Assembly: GCA_023415235.1 (NCBI GenBank)
Contig: JAEZLP010000037.1
Coordinates: forward strand, 1 to 64,000
Length of the DNA stretch: 64,000 nucleotides
Reading direction: 5' to 3'
Source of the DNA: Bacillota bacterium
GTDB taxonomy: Bacteria; Bacillota; Clostridia; Peptostreptococcales; Anaerovoracaceae
In this document: positions 25,801-33,900 of the stretch, piece after piece
Numbering within the stretch: position 1 is the stretch's first letter
Layout of the letters: the number at the start of each line of letters is the position of its first letter
Translations under genes and position numbers: made by a program
The notes under the pieces: generated by a model
Databases searched by the model: none
Told to the model about the DNA's origin: nothing
What the model saw: only the letters and a program-made list of their open reading frames with translations

Positions 25801-26416
25801 CCCGGCTTTTTTCAAAGGATTCCACAGAGTGGCAAAGCTCCTCCGCTTGGCTTCTCAGCCATTGAAAGGAATCGGGTATGCTCTGAATGAAGCTATGAAC
25901 CTCCTGGACCATTTCCTTTACGGTGTTGTCGTTCTTCGTCGTTCCAAATTTACTCAAAAAATCAATAAAATCCTGGCTGCCGGATTCATATAGGCTGCTG
26001 AAAAGCTGTTCCATCGCTTCCGCCTGCAGGATCGTCTTCTGGGCTTCATCACAAATTTTAAAATTGGGTTCTATCTCAATAAGGTAAAAATAGCGCCGGA
26101 TCACCTCCATAGCAAACGCGTGGAAGGTGCTGATGTTGGCGCGGTGAATGAGATTGAGCTGTTCCCTGAGAAAGGCTGAGTTTCTTTCCTCCAGTTCCCG
26201 GGAAATGGCGTCTACGATCTTTTCCCGCATTTCTGATGCGGCAGCATTGCTGAAGGTTACGATGAGCATGCGGTCAAGAGGTACCTGATCCCGAAGGAGA
26301 AGCTGTTTGATTCTCTCAACAAGGACTGCAGTCTTTCCCGATCCCGCCGCAGCGGAAACGAGAATGTTTTTCTGTCTGATTTCAATTGCTTCCTGCTGTT
26401 CTTTTGTCCACTTCAT
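22892..26416 (-). CDS. addA: ATP-dependent helicase/nuclease AddA
   Basis: A 1174-residue UvrD-type helicase with a C-terminal RecB-family nuclease; processes double-strand breaks for recombination with AddB. Visible: WTKEQQEAI and VSAAAGSGKTAVLVERI (Walker A) at the N terminus, FIDEYQDSN (motif II), VGDVKQSIYKFR (motif III), RIMTIHKSKGLEFPVVLVGG (motif V), LRILYVAFTRAMDKLIL (motif VI), and in the nuclease GTIDCYFEEDGKYILLDYKS with the D...DYK active site. Complete. AddB, normally the adjacent upstream gene, is not here: upstream lies a flippase gene. Confidence 0.93.
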   Translation of the reverse strand: MKWTKEQQEAIEIRQKNILVSAAAGSGKTAVLVERIKQLLLRDQVPLDRMLIVTFSNAAASEMREKIVDAISRELEERNSAFLREQLNLIHRANISTFHAFAMEVIRRYFYLIEIEPNFKICDEAQKTILQAEAMEQLFSSLYESGSQDFIDFLSKFGTTKNDNTVKEMVQEVHSFIQSIPDSFQWLRSQAEELCHSVESFEKSRAFREIREETALGLVFAEGCFERAGELLDAHGISSLIPKWKADMDTLENLKRGLESLSYDEFGRLAAEIKFQTFAASKEDKEAYEEIKEAVTSLRDQGKDRIKKLRTRYFTRPLSSYTEDLVNTCGDARYLCFLVEEFDRLYKEKKRGKGLIDFNDIEHYALAVLSREEAAAEYRNKFEYIFIDEYQDSNIVQETLIGKIKRKNNLFMVGDVKQSIYKFRLAEPEIFISKYEAYKQNQSEYDIKLDLNKNFRSKGRIIAAVNEIFSQIMNRELSGLAYDEAAALYPGLAYEGGLDYPVELQLVDDKQADDLPLDDEIREMKKAEIEAYTAARIIRETKGKLIFDAKRGEERPIANKDIVILLRSAKGYAEIYYDALMKEGIPAFVDASDGYFDTLEVEVFLNLIRVIDNRKQDIPLLSVLRSPIFGFSLEDMIRIRVACREGTYFQAFQEYAASGEDQSLREKTTAVLDRIAEWKREAALMPLEDFLWMLIRETGYYEYIGGLPGGSQRQANVRALVDKAVQFQSSQMKGLFSFINYIEAIKKRNVPMGQVKLLSENDDVVRIMTIHKSKGLEFPVVLVGGLGKRFNRDSDTYQVSLHKDVGLGIRFVDKDNSCYQKTIIQTVIEQKKRKESLAEELRILYVAFTRAMDKLILLGTLKDADAAMEAYSIRGAGDFEGAKSYLDFLIPAVENSSIVLRQTNRKDISFRKEEAEQKKSLIRGLIMGKAEFHPVPEELSREIGRRLGYEYGHREALKLKSKFTVSEMSRLAEGHEWEIITLPPLETPKFTREKSKFTGAERGTILHKAMEHLDFRTLYEALGELPDVERKLQIIGAAVEDLAARKHLTEEEAGVVSRRSIMGFFDSDIGRRAASSKELYKEVSFNMRKELSGERIIIQGTIDCYFEEDGKYILLDYKSNYLRDPENPEEIQQVAEGYRTQLSLYREALEKIRGIRVAEAYLYLFQAERSIRID

Positions 26417-26486
26417 CTCGCACTCCGTATTGATCTCTTTGAATTCACTGGGTACTCTCTATCCATTTCATTTTCTTTCATCTGCT

Positions 26487-28097
26487 TTAGTTCTCTTTGA
26501 TCAGTTTCAATTTCGTCAACAGACGGGCAAGCTTTTCCCCTTTGGGCAGCAGCTTGATTTCATGGGGCTCAATAGCCTTTGTTCTCAGAAGCATAATTCC
26601 GTAAACTGCAGCTCCGAGACAGATGGCCAGAACAGTTGACAGGCTGTTTCCGATGACGTTTCTGCAGGTATAGTAAGCCGCCAATACGACGATGCTCATC
26701 ACAATACCGGAGAATAAAGGCTTCCAGACAGAAAGTCTGAAATCAAAACCGGTCTCGGTATATTTTTTCACTGCGATAAAATTCAAAATACCGATCACAC
26801 CGTATGCCAAAGAACTTCCGATGGCCGCACCCTGTACATTGAGGCTCGGAATTCCTGTCAGAATATAGGTTGAAACCGCCTTTACCACAACACCGGCTCC
26901 CAGAGAGATCACCGCCACATAAGGGTGCCCCAGCCCCTGAAGGATTCCGGCCATGGTTTGGGCCACACACAGGAATACGATGCCGATGGCCAGCAGAAAC
27001 AGACAGGGCGCTGCGCTGGATGCGCTCTCCGCCTGGAGCGGATAGATCAGAAGCATGATTGGCTCCGCCAGCGTCATCAGCCCAAAGGTGCAAGGCACAC
27101 CGATAATCATGGCGGTACGCAGTCCAAGCCGGACATTCATATTCAGAAAGGCTGTATCTTTCAGGCTGTTTGCCGCCGCGATGGCGGGCACCATGCTCAG
27201 CGCGATGCTCAACGCCAAAGACATGGGAATATTGATCACAGGCCCGGCCATTCCTGTCAGCTGGCCATAGAGGGCGTTGGCTTCCTTCATGCCAAAGCCT
27301 ACATCCTGCATTCTGCGCATCACGATGGTAACATCCACGATATTCATAATGGGGAGAATCGAAACGCCTATGGTGATGGGCACAGCGATGGCCGCCAGAG
27401 TGCCTAGAATTTTACCCGCTCCTTCCTTTTCTCCCGCCTGATTTTTTTTGATTTCCTGATGAAGCTTATTCCGCCTGACATAATAAATGATGACCAGCAC
27501 GGCAACTCCTGCGATGGGTCCGATGCTTGTCCCGATCGTAGCACCGGCAGCCGCCCATACGATCCCTTTCGGTATGAGGAGGATCGCAAGAGACAATCCG
27601 ATGGCTACTCTGACAGCCTGTTCCACAAGCTGGGAAACGGCAGTTGGCTCCATCTGCTGAAGGCCCTGGAAATAACCTCGGAAAACCGCCATGATCGGGA
27701 CGAACAGCAATGCGGGCGCGATGGAGATCATGGCATAGTAAGCGCCGGGGTTTCCAAGCGCATTGACAATCAATTCGGCGCCAAAGAAAAACACGGAAGA
27801 AGCAGCAACGCCGAGAATAAACATGAGGATAAAGGAAAGTTTGAAAACGCGATGCGCTTCAGAATGTCGACCTAACGCAACCCGTTCGGAAGTCATTTTA
27901 GAAATGGCTGCGGGGGCCCCGTTGGTGGAAAAGACCAGAAGAAACACATAAATGGGATAAGCGGTCTGATAATAGCCCATCCCCTCATCACCGATGATAT
28001 TGCCAAGAGGGATTCTGAAAATCGCCCCCATCACCTGAACCATCAATCCTGCAATCCCTAAAACTGCAGCTCCCCTTAAAAATGTCCGTTTACTCAT
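26487..28097 (-). CDS. Polysaccharide/lipid flippase, MATE/MOP superfamily (SpoVB/MurJ-like)
   Basis: A 536-residue inner-membrane protein with about 14 predicted helices. N terminus RTFLRGAAVLGIAGLMVQVM, then GAIFRIPLGNIIGDEGMGYYQ, is the hallmark of the SpoVB/MurJ-like oligosaccharide flippases, which move lipid-linked precursors across the membrane; SpoVB paralogues act in spore cortex synthesis. I start at the ATG at 28097 (GGAGGG just upstream); an in-frame extension to 28178 has no ribosome site. It lies 70 nt upstream of addA on the same strand. Confidence 0.88.
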   Translation of the reverse strand: MSKRTFLRGAAVLGIAGLMVQVMGAIFRIPLGNIIGDEGMGYYQTAYPIYVFLLVFSTNGAPAAISKMTSERVALGRHSEAHRVFKLSFILMFILGVAASSVFFFGAELIVNALGNPGAYYAMISIAPALLFVPIMAVFRGYFQGLQQMEPTAVSQLVEQAVRVAIGLSLAILLIPKGIVWAAAGATIGTSIGPIAGVAVLVIIYYVRRNKLHQEIKKNQAGEKEGAGKILGTLAAIAVPITIGVSILPIMNIVDVTIVMRRMQDVGFGMKEANALYGQLTGMAGPVINIPMSLALSIALSMVPAIAAANSLKDTAFLNMNVRLGLRTAMIIGVPCTFGLMTLAEPIMLLIYPLQAESASSAAPCLFLLAIGIVFLCVAQTMAGILQGLGHPYVAVISLGAGVVVKAVSTYILTGIPSLNVQGAAIGSSLAYGVIGILNFIAVKKYTETGFDFRLSVWKPLFSGIVMSIVVLAAYYTCRNVIGNSLSTVLAICLGAAVYGIMLLRTKAIEPHEIKLLPKGEKLARLLTKLKLIKEN

Positions 28098-28179
28098 AAT
28101 CCCTCCAAAGACGCCTTCTTTTAGACTCCCTTCTATTATACCAAATTTTTTTCTTATGCTATATATTTTATTTTCCAAT

Positions 28180-28196
28180 TTTGATATAATATCAAA
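28180..28196. promoter_or_regulatory. 17-bp palindrome over the gpmI -10 region
   Basis: TTTGATATAATATCAAA is a perfect palindrome around one central base and contains TATAAT (28185-28190). Possible operator for the divergent flippase/gpmI region. The leader also holds a small stem-loop, CACTTTC-TGG-GAAAGTG (28202-28218). Confidence 0.35.
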
Positions 28197-28269
28197 TACA
28201 CCACTTTCTGGGAAAGTGTTGGACAGTTTTTTGTTAAGTAGTGTTATGTTTCAATCAAGGAGAATTTAT

Positions 28270-29814
28270 ATGAAATTAAATGCAAAACCGAATCTGCTCA
28301 TGATCCTGGACGGCTACGGCATCAGAGCCGAGCGTGCCGGAAATGCAATAAATCTGGCGAATAAGAAAAATATTGACAAGCTGTTTGAAAAGTATCCCAA
28401 CACCACCATCGGCGCCAGCGGAATGGATGTAGGCCTTCCGGAAGGACAGATGGGGAATTCCGAGGTGGGCCATCTCAACATAGGAGCCGGCAGGATCGTC
28501 TATCAGGAGCTGACCAAAATCACGAAGGAAATCAAGGATGGACTTTTCTTCCACAATGTTGCTCTCGAAAAGGCTATGGACCATGTCCTCGGAAACAATT
28601 CCGCCCTTCATCTGCTGGGCCTGGTTTCCGACGGCGGAGTTCACAGTCATCTCACCCATCTGTATGCTCTGATCGACATGGCAAAGGAGAAAGGAATCAA
28701 GAAGGTCTACGTCCATGCTCTGCTGGATGGAAGGGATGTGCCTCCTCAGAGCGCCGAGCTCTATCTTTCAATGCTGGAAGAGTATCTTGCCAAGGCGGGT
28801 GTCGGTCAGGTCGCGTTGATTTCCGGCAGATACTACGGAATGGACCGGGACAACAGATGGGAAAGAGTTCAGAAATTCTACGATGCAATGACTCTTGGCG
28901 TTGGAGAAAAGGCCGGCTCTACGGCTTCCGCACTGCAGAATTCCTATGAAAAGGGTGACAATGATGAATTTGTGCTCCCGACTCTCATCTGCAAGGAAAA
29001 TGGCGAAGCTTTCACAGTACAGGACAACGACTCCATCATCATGTTCAATTTCAGACCGGACCGGGCCAGAGAGATCACCAGATGCTTCGTGGATCCTAAA
29101 TTCAACGGCTTCAACAGGACTAAAACCATATCCAATTTATACTATGTCTGCATGACACAGTATGACGCGGAAATGCCCAATGTTCAGGTTGCCTTCCCGC
29201 CTCAGTCTCTGAAGAACACCCTTGGTGAATATCTTTCCCAGCTCGGCATGACCCAGCTGAGAATCGCTGAAACGGAAAAATACGCCCACGTCACCTTTTT
29301 CTTTAACGGCGGCGTTGAGGCTCCGAATAACGGAGAGGACCGCATCCTGATCCCTTCCCCGAAGGTGGCCACCTATGACCTCCAACCGGAAATGAGCGCT
29401 TACCAGGTTACGGAAAAGGTGGTGGAAAAGATCCGGGAAGGCTTCTACGATGTGATTATTTTAAATTTCGCAAATCCGGATATGGTCGGCCATACCGGCA
29501 GCATCGAAGCGACAAAGAAAGCCATCGAAGCCCTGAATGAATGTGTACCCCAGGTCGTTGACGCAGTCCTGGAACAGGGAGGCCAGGTCATTCTAACCGG
29601 TGATCACGGGAATGCCGACTGTATGATCGATGAAGAAGGAAATCCGGTTACCGCCCACTCCCTGAATCCGGTGCCCTTCCTGGTTATTTCCAATGATCCC
29701 GTCGAAATCGCGGAAGGTGGCGTACTGGCTGATGTGGCCCCCTCGCTGCTGGATCTCATGGGCATTGAAAAGCCTGCGGAGATGACCGGCCACAGCCTGT
29801 TGATAAGAAAATAA
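28270..29814 (+). CDS. gpmI: 2,3-bisphosphoglycerate-independent phosphoglycerate mutase
   Basis: A 514-residue alkaline-phosphatase-superfamily enzyme interconverting 3- and 2-phosphoglycerate with two metal ions. Key blocks: LMILDGYGI (metal-binding Asp), GNSEVGHLNIGAGRIVYQEL with the phosphorylated serine, LVSDGGVHSH, HALLDGRDVPPQS, SGRYYGMDRDNRWERV, FNFRPDRAREI, FANPDMVGHTG and ILTGDHGNADCMID. Normal length. The ATG at 28270 follows AAGGAG; the more upstream in-frame starts run through the promoter. In many Clostridia gpmI clusters with other glycolytic genes; here it stands alone with a terminator after it. Confidence 0.95.
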   Translation: MKLNAKPNLLMILDGYGIRAERAGNAINLANKKNIDKLFEKYPNTTIGASGMDVGLPEGQMGNSEVGHLNIGAGRIVYQELTKITKEIKDGLFFHNVALEKAMDHVLGNNSALHLLGLVSDGGVHSHLTHLYALIDMAKEKGIKKVYVHALLDGRDVPPQSAELYLSMLEEYLAKAGVGQVALISGRYYGMDRDNRWERVQKFYDAMTLGVGEKAGSTASALQNSYEKGDNDEFVLPTLICKENGEAFTVQDNDSIIMFNFRPDRAREITRCFVDPKFNGFNRTKTISNLYYVCMTQYDAEMPNVQVAFPPQSLKNTLGEYLSQLGMTQLRIAETEKYAHVTFFFNGGVEAPNNGEDRILIPSPKVATYDLQPEMSAYQVTEKVVEKIREGFYDVIILNFANPDMVGHTGSIEATKKAIEALNECVPQVVDAVLEQGGQVILTGDHGNADCMIDEEGNPVTAHSLNPVPFLVISNDPVEIAEGGVLADVAPSLLDLMGIEKPAEMTGHSLLIRK

Positions 29815-29822
29815 GATTATTG

Positions 29823-29865
29823 AAAAGCTGTCGATTTCAGGATTGCAGAATCGACAGCTTTTTTA
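29823..29865 (+). terminator. Intrinsic terminator after gpmI
   Basis: AAAAGCTGTCGATT / AATCGACAGCTTTT, perfect 14-bp stem, 12-nt loop, T-run. Confidence 0.9.
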
Positions 29866-30009
29866 TAATCAGATCATATTTTTTTTTGCTTTTTTCCAGT
29901 AAATTTCCATTAAAAAAAATTGTATTGCTCCTCAAAAAATGATATGATTATCATCTATGGTGAAAAAGGCAGTTATTGTAATAACTTGTCGAATTAGTTG
30001 GAGGAAATA

Positions 30010-30801
30010 ATGGAACTTACTACACTCTTAGGCATTATCGTGGGCCTTCTTTCTATCGTTGGCGCTATGATTTTCAAACATATCAGCTTTTCAGTCTTTT
30101 TGAATCCCGCTGCAATTTTAGTAATTTTTGTCGGCACAGCCGCAGCCATATTAAATTCGTATCCGGGGCAGAACCTGAAAAGTCTGGGCGCTCTGTTCAA
30201 AATCCTTTTTACAAAGCAAAAAATGATTACGGAAGCAGAGATTATTGAATTGATGATAAATCTATCGGAAACCGCAAAAAAAGAAGGCCTTCTATCCTTG
30301 GAGAAAAGGGTGGAGGAAATTGAGGATCCTTTTATTAAAAAAGGGATTCGAATGGTTATTGACGGGATCGATGCCGATGTGATCGAGGAGATCCTTGAAA
30401 CTGAAATTTCGGAAATGGAGAAGCGGCATGAAACAAATGCCGGAATCTTTTCTTCCGCCGGAATGTACGCGCCGACTCTGGGCGTTCTGGGCGCAGTATT
30501 CGGGTTGATCGCAGCCATGTCTTCGATTGACGATACGGAGAGAATGGCCGAGGCGATCGCGGCCGCGTTTATTGCAACAATTCTTGGTATCTTCACCGGT
30601 TATGTATTATGGAATCCTTTTGCAAAGAAGTTGAAAGTGAAAAGCCAGAATGAAGTTATGCTCAAGAGTATGGTCATAGCAGGCTTATTATCCATTCAAA
30701 ACGGCGACGCTCCTTTTATGCTCAGAGAAAAATTGCTTGCCGCTCTGCCTGCCAAGAAGCAGGAAAAAATATTGGAACTGATAATTAAGGAAAAGGAATG
30801 A
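30010..30801 (+). CDS. motA: Flagellar motor stator protein MotA
   Basis: A 263-residue inner-membrane protein of the MotA/TolQ/ExbB family. Four membrane helices: two at the N terminus (LLGIIVGLLSIVGAMIF; FLNPAAILVIFVGTAAAIL) and two after about residue 150 (GMYAPTLGVLGAVFGLIAAM with the conserved proline that couples to MotB; AIAAAFIATILGIFTGYVLW). The cytoplasmic loop has charged EEIEDPFIKKGIRMVIDG for contact with FliG. Start ATG follows TTGGAGGAA. Forms the ion-driven stator with MotB, encoded 13 nt downstream. Confidence 0.93.
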   Translation: MELTTLLGIIVGLLSIVGAMIFKHISFSVFLNPAAILVIFVGTAAAILNSYPGQNLKSLGALFKILFTKQKMITEAEIIELMINLSETAKKEGLLSLEKRVEEIEDPFIKKGIRMVIDGIDADVIEEILETEISEMEKRHETNAGIFSSAGMYAPTLGVLGAVFGLIAAMSSIDDTERMAEAIAAAFIATILGIFTGYVLWNPFAKKLKVKSQNEVMLKSMVIAGLLSIQNGDAPFMLREKLLAALPAKKQEKILELIIKEKE

Positions 30802-30814
30802 GGAGGTATTGCGC

Positions 30815-31597
30815 ATGTCAAAGAAAAAAAGACATAAGCCTCATGAAGAGGAAGGCGGCGAGGCGTGGCTGCTTCCCTATTCCGATTTGATGACTTTGTT
30901 GTTGGCCGTCTTCATCGTTCTGTTTGCCGTCAGCCAGGTGGATGTGGAAAAAGCGCAGGCAATGTCTGATCAGTTCAGCGAGTCTATGATGACGGAGGGT
31001 TACAATCTCTCTCATATGCAGGAGATGGGGGTTCCCGCCAAACCCGTCAGTGAAACGGATCAGATGGAAGCGCTTAAGGCGGAGCTTGACGCGAAGCTGA
31101 AAAGTGAAAATATGACCGCCTCCGTGAAAACCAGCATTGACAAACGGGGTCTCGTCATCAGTCTGAACAATGCAGTATTCTTTGATCCGGGAAGTGCGGA
31201 AATCAAACCGGAGCTCAGGGATACCCTGTTGGAAATCGGAGAAATGATTACCGTCATGGATAATTTTATACGAATTGAAGGACATACGGACAATGTTCCC
31301 ATGAACTCGAGCACCTACCCCTCCAACTGGGATTTGTCCACCGCCAGAGCGGCCAATGTAGTCCGGCTGTTCTACAACAATACCAATGCCGCGCCTGAGA
31401 GGCTCATCGCAGTTGGATACGGAGAATACAGGCCCATCGCCGACAACTCAACGGAGGAAGGGCGTTCAAAAAACAGGCGGATTGATATTATCCTCCTCAG
31501 CGATAAGTACAACGATCTGGAAGAAATCACTCTGAAAACGAAAGACAGCGCCGTAACAACGAAAGATACCGCTCAGAATGCAGAACACGAGGAATAA
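30815..31597 (+). CDS. motB: Flagellar motor stator protein MotB
   Basis: A 260-residue protein: short basic N terminus, one membrane helix PYSDLMTLLLAVFIVLFAVS that carries the ion-binding aspartate right at its start, a plug/linker region, and an OmpA-like peptidoglycan-binding domain (about residues 130-240) with IRIEGHTDNVPM and STARAANVVRLFY and GRSKNRRIDIILL. ATG at 30815 has AGGAGGT 8 nt upstream. Co-transcribed with motA; no sigma-28-type promoter was found upstream of motA. No other flagellar gene is in the window. Confidence 0.93.
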   Translation: MSKKKRHKPHEEEGGEAWLLPYSDLMTLLLAVFIVLFAVSQVDVEKAQAMSDQFSESMMTEGYNLSHMQEMGVPAKPVSETDQMEALKAELDAKLKSENMTASVKTSIDKRGLVISLNNAVFFDPGSAEIKPELRDTLLEIGEMITVMDNFIRIEGHTDNVPMNSSTYPSNWDLSTARAANVVRLFYNNTNAAPERLIAVGYGEYRPIADNSTEEGRSKNRRIDIILLSDKYNDLEEITLKTKDSAVTTKDTAQNAEHEE

Positions 31598-31599
31598 TA

Positions 31600-31655
31600 A
31601 AAAGCCGGATCAGCAATCCCGATTTTACAGTTTGCCGATCCGGTTTATTTTTTCT
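31600..31655. terminator. Bidirectional terminator between motB and the GH26-like gene
   Basis: AAAGCCGGATC pairs with GATCCGGTTT across a 25-nt loop; A-run on the left and TTTATTTTTTC on the right. The flanking genes converge on it. Confidence 0.75.
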
Positions 31656-31664
31656 GATTTTCGC

Positions 31665-33311
31665 TTACGCCATCACATCCCAAAACAGCGGCTTCCGATT
31701 CAGCTCCTCCTTAAATATCTGCAGAAGCTCCCGCGGCTCGTCGATGAAATACGGCCTGGCCACATTTCCGTTTGCATCCCAGTCGCATCCGTCCCACCAG
31801 ATCGCGATCTTGATCTCCGGGTAGGAGCCGATGTGTTCAAACATATCCCTGACCCACTGTTTTTTATCGCCGCCCACGCTGCTGGAGGCAAACTCCGTGA
31901 TCATCTTAGCCTGCCCGTAGAGCGCCATGCTTCTTGCGTACAGCGGATCATACAGTTGATCAAAGCTGGTCCAGCTTTCCCCGGGGTAGTAAGTCCCCGT
32001 ATTGTATGCGGTGAGGCCTATGACGTCCACATACTCGTCACCGGGATAATACATCACTTCATCGTTCCATTCAAAATCCGGAAAGGATTTCCCGTTGGGA
32101 TTCCAGACCCAGATTACATTGTCCGCGCCTGCATCGGCAAAGAACTGATAAACATAACGGTAAAACGCCTTGAATATTTCCGTATCCTTGGAAGTATTGT
32201 AGCTGGAATATGGGCACCAGTCTCCGTTCATCTCATTTCCCAGCCGGAACAGCACCGGATGGTCGAAATCGCTGACGGTCTTTGCATAATTGGTTAAAAA
32301 TTCATCATATTCTCCGTTGAGAACATCATATACCATGTTCCCCTCCCCTGCGGCAGTCCATGAGGTCTGCAGGGTCAGTTCAAGGATTTTGTTGTGCTTA
32401 TATGCATTCTGCAGCCGGTATTCCAGATTTGGATGCTTGTACTTGTTTTCAAAATTCGTGTAGTTCAGCAGGATCGGAAACGAATACTCCATTTCCTTTT
32501 CCAAATAATTCATCTGAGTGAAATCGTCCGGTGCTTTCGGCTGGAAAATACCCCATGTTAGAGGGCTGTCCGGGCTGAAATACTGGTGGTAAAAGTCCAG
32601 AGTTTCCTGGTTCCACCCCCTGAGTTCCGGGGAAAGCTCCGGAGTTTTCCGCATGTAGGCGGACTTGGTCGGCGCGAAGGTGTTGAAGCCGCTGATCAGA
32701 TAGTGATAGCCTCCTGTCAGATAAAAGGGCGCATCCGATTTTACAAAAATTGTGTAGACTTCCCTGCTTCCCGACAGGATCTCGATGGACACGTAATAGT
32801 TTTTGTCGTTTTTCACACGGCTCAGCTTCTCTCTTTTCCATTGGACGATATGTACCGTTTTCCCGTTGACATTGGTCTGGGTCTCATATTCCTTGGTGTG
32901 ATCCGCGGTATTGTCCAGAAATTTGTTGGAATAGGTGATGTAGGCCTGCTGACTCACATTGTAGGGCAGGCTTTCCTTATAGATCTCTATTCTTTTATGC
33001 TCATTTTCCAGAACCGCGCAAACTCCGGAATAACTCATATCTACCTGCATGCCCTTATCCACGTTGAGGGAATAACCGTCCACGTAATTGACAAACACGC
33101 TGTAGGTCCCTCCATTGTCCAACCTGTAGAGTTCCCTCACCGCCGCTTCTTCCTTTTGACGCTCGGCCTCTGTAATCGTAGTGCCCTCTGCCGCAGCTGT
33201 GGCCCCTGCCGAAGCTGTATCCCCAGCCGCAAATGAGGCTTCCGTCATACCGATGAACAGCCCCAGACTAAGTCCCATACACAAAAGTTTGACTAAGATT
33301 TTTTTCCTCAC
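31665..33311 (-). CDS. Secreted glycoside hydrolase, GH26 (beta-mannanase)-like
   Basis: A 548-residue exported protein with a signal peptide (KLLCMGLSLGLFIGMTEASFAAG). Residues 1-260 form an N-terminal domain I do not recognise. From about residue 265 the sequence follows the GH26 (beta/alpha)8 fold: FQPKAPDDFTQMNYLEKEME, VLFRLGNEMNGDWCPY with the acid/base glutamate, VIWVWNPN, VDVIGLTAYN, and KMITEFASSS with the nucleophile glutamate. GH26 enzymes cut beta-1,4-mannan or related glycans. Start GTG at 33311. It is the last gene of a four-gene unit with two flavoproteins and a corrinoid adenosyltransferase, an odd setting for a glycosidase. Confidence 0.75.
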   Translation of the reverse strand: MRKKILVKLLCMGLSLGLFIGMTEASFAAGDTASAGATAAAEGTTITEAERQKEEAAVRELYRLDNGGTYSVFVNYVDGYSLNVDKGMQVDMSYSGVCAVLENEHKRIEIYKESLPYNVSQQAYITYSNKFLDNTADHTKEYETQTNVNGKTVHIVQWKREKLSRVKNDKNYYVSIEILSGSREVYTIFVKSDAPFYLTGGYHYLISGFNTFAPTKSAYMRKTPELSPELRGWNQETLDFYHQYFSPDSPLTWGIFQPKAPDDFTQMNYLEKEMEYSFPILLNYTNFENKYKHPNLEYRLQNAYKHNKILELTLQTSWTAAGEGNMVYDVLNGEYDEFLTNYAKTVSDFDHPVLFRLGNEMNGDWCPYSSYNTSKDTEIFKAFYRYVYQFFADAGADNVIWVWNPNGKSFPDFEWNDEVMYYPGDEYVDVIGLTAYNTGTYYPGESWTSFDQLYDPLYARSMALYGQAKMITEFASSSVGGDKKQWVRDMFEHIGSYPEIKIAIWWDGCDWDANGNVARPYFIDEPRELLQIFKEELNRKPLFWDVMA

Positions 33312-33325
33312 TTTACCTGCCCCTT

Positions 33326-33844
33326 CTATTTTTCGATTCCTACTCTCGCATCGACACCTGCATTGTAGTAGTGTTTAATTTCTTTCATTTCCGTGCAAAG
33401 ATCGGCACGATCGATGATTTCCTGCGGCGCATAGCGTCCTGTTAATACCACCTCTGTTTTCTCGGGTTTCAGATCCAGCACAGCCAGAACCTCTTCCACG
33501 GTCAGCAGATTGAAAAACAAAGCAGTATTGATTTCATCAAACACGACCAGATCATATTCTCCTGAAGAAAGAACCTCTTTCATGGTTGCAAGTCCCGTTT
33601 TTGCGTCACAGATGTCCTTCTCTGTGGGAGTTCCGTTGATAAAGCAGACTCCTCCGAATTGTTCCATGGTGAAACCAGGAAGATATTGGACCGCTTTCTT
33701 CTCACTGTAGTCCTGCCCTTTCATGAATTGTCCAAAGAATACCTTGTTTCCCGCACAGACGGATCTGAGCGAAATACCCAGCGCCGCGGTGGTTTTGCCC
33801 TTGCCGTTGCCGGTGTAGACCTGAATGTAGCCTTTCTCTAACAT
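33326..33844 (-). CDS. cobO: Cob(I)alamin/corrinoid adenosyltransferase
   Basis: A 172-residue CobA/CobO/BtuR-type enzyme that attaches the 5'-deoxyadenosyl group from ATP to the reduced cobalt of cobalamin or cobyrinic acid diamide. P-loop TGNGKGKTTAALGISLR, VFFGQFMKG, DLVVFDEINTAL (Walker B) and VLTGRYAPQEIIDRADLCTEM are all typical, ending in HYYNAGVDARVGIEK. It supplies coenzyme B12, which the NrdJ in this window needs. No other cobalamin synthesis gene and no B12 riboswitch are adjacent. It lies 14 nt before the GH26-like gene. Confidence 0.92.
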   Translation of the reverse strand: MLEKGYIQVYTGNGKGKTTAALGISLRSVCAGNKVFFGQFMKGQDYSEKKAVQYLPGFTMEQFGGVCFINGTPTEKDICDAKTGLATMKEVLSSGEYDLVVFDEINTALFFNLLTVEEVLAVLDLKPEKTEVVLTGRYAPQEIIDRADLCTEMKEIKHYYNAGVDARVGIEK

Positions 33845-33900
33845 ATTTGTTCTCCTTTACTGTAAGAATAAATGGAATATGGGAATGGATTCAGGCGTAT

